NCBI RefSeq assembly: GCF_017183135.1
Contig: NZ_JADDXW010000023.1
Location: 1 to 34,239 of the forward strand
DNA from: Aurantimonas marina
GTDB lineage: Bacteria; Pseudomonadota; Alphaproteobacteria; Rhizobiales; Rhizobiaceae
Direction of reading: 5' to 3'
Length of the DNA stretch: 34,239 bases
In this document: one piece after another, positions 33,829 through 34,239 of the stretch
Position numbering within the stretch: the stretch's first letter is position 1
Layout of the letters: every line of letters starts with the position of its first letter
Notes under the pieces: generated by a model
Told to the model about the DNA's origin: nothing
The model's database searches: none
Seen by the model: only the letters and a program-made list of their open reading frames with translations
Program-made: the position numbers and the translations under genes

Positions 33829-34202
33829 ATGTATTTACTGGACACAATGGTGTTGTCTGAATTGGAAGACGCCACCCGACCACGCCGTGCCGGCTTGGCT
33901 GGCAAGGAACGCTGACAGCATGCAATGCTTCAGCGTTGTGACCGTCGGCGAACTGGAGCGGGGCATCGCGTTACTACACCAACAAAAGCGCAGCCGTGCG
34001 GATCGTCTCTCCATCTGGTTCGCAGGTCTCAGCGAGGAATTTTCGATCGGACGCTACCGATAACCTATCGAATCGCATTCGCCACGCCGCCGATCTATTG
34101 ATCGCCGCGACCGCGCTGGAACAGGATCTGACGATCGTCACGCGCAACATTCGTCACTTCGCGCCAACTGGTGCAAAGCTTTTCAATCCCTATGAAGGCT
34201 GA
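33829..34202 (+). pseudogene. VapC-like PIN domain toxin, frameshifted and internally deleted
   Basis: The pieces of a PIN-domain ribonuclease appear in order in three frames. The first, from the ATG at 33829, is MYLLDTMVLSEL (D5 of the active site). The second is KTPPDHAVPAWLARN, then FSVVTVGELERGIALL with the second acid, and ends at a stop (34061-34063) after GLSEEFSIGRYR. The third is HAADLLIAATALEQDLTIV, then TRNIRHFAPTGAKLFNPYEG, with stop at 34200-34202. Between the second and third parts about 20-25 residues of the family are missing. No single frame gives a functional toxin. The gene follows the antitoxin in the normal order. Confidence 0.8.
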
Positions 34203-34239
34203 GCCCTTTGACCGATCCCACCGTTTTGCGGAACCGTGC

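Overview
The window is G+C-rich, densely coded and looks like chromosomal DNA of an alphaproteobacterium, most likely Hyphomicrobiales (Rhizobiales). The reasons are the protein styles (OxyR next to a clade-type KatA, CcoQ/CcoP-like fragments, NnrS/NnrU with an NsrR-type Rrf2 regulator) and the order ppx-rlmE-guaB-MAPEG, which from general knowledge is typical of that order. No rRNA, intact insertion sequence, phage or CRISPR array was seen. One tRNA gene, tRNA-Gln(CTG), is present on the minus strand.

Layout. (1) 321-1352 is a small K+-channel-like protein, followed by a gene-poor 525 bp stretch. (2) 1878-13713 is a tricarboxylate island. It has a GntR/FCD regulator divergent from tcuA-tcuB (tricarballylate dehydrogenase and its electron-transfer partner), an AbrB-type membrane protein and a D-2-hydroxyacid dehydrogenase. 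A convergent operon encodes a tripartite tricarboxylate transporter (TctC and a TctA-TctB fusion) plus a PrpF-type isomerase, and a TctD/TctE two-component system is divergent from it. The likely logic is: the Tct system imports a C6 tricarboxylate, TcuAB oxidises it to cis-aconitate, the PrpF homologue moves or isomerises an aconitate-type double bond, and the product enters the TCA cycle. (3) 13926-19764 is a TriABC-like RND efflux operon with two adaptor lipoproteins and a divergent MarR regulator. (4) 20155-22917 is a nitric-oxide module: NnrS, NnrU, a 55-residue membrane protein not previously called, and an NsrR-type regulator, with a near-ideal NsrR operator between the divergent units. 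(5) 22931-24567 holds DUF488, 5-formyltetrahydrofolate cyclo-ligase and a deletion scar in which the tail of ccoQ, the head of ccoP and the C-terminal half of a DUF2189 membrane protein are joined.

(6) 24879-29483 holds tRNA-Gln, ppx/gppA, rlmE, guaB and a frameshifted MAPEG pseudogene. (7) 29492-33366 holds a secreted PQQ-type sugar dehydrogenase, OxyR and divergent catalase KatA. (8) 33541-34202 is a dead Phd/VapC-like toxin-antitoxin locus: the antitoxin has an in-frame stop and the toxin has at least two frame changes.

The most notable points are the cbb3/DUF2189 scar, the NsrR operator with its small-protein operon, the composite tricarboxylate island, and two decayed genes whose remains are spread over several frames. 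All assignments come from reading the sequence by eye; no database search was run.
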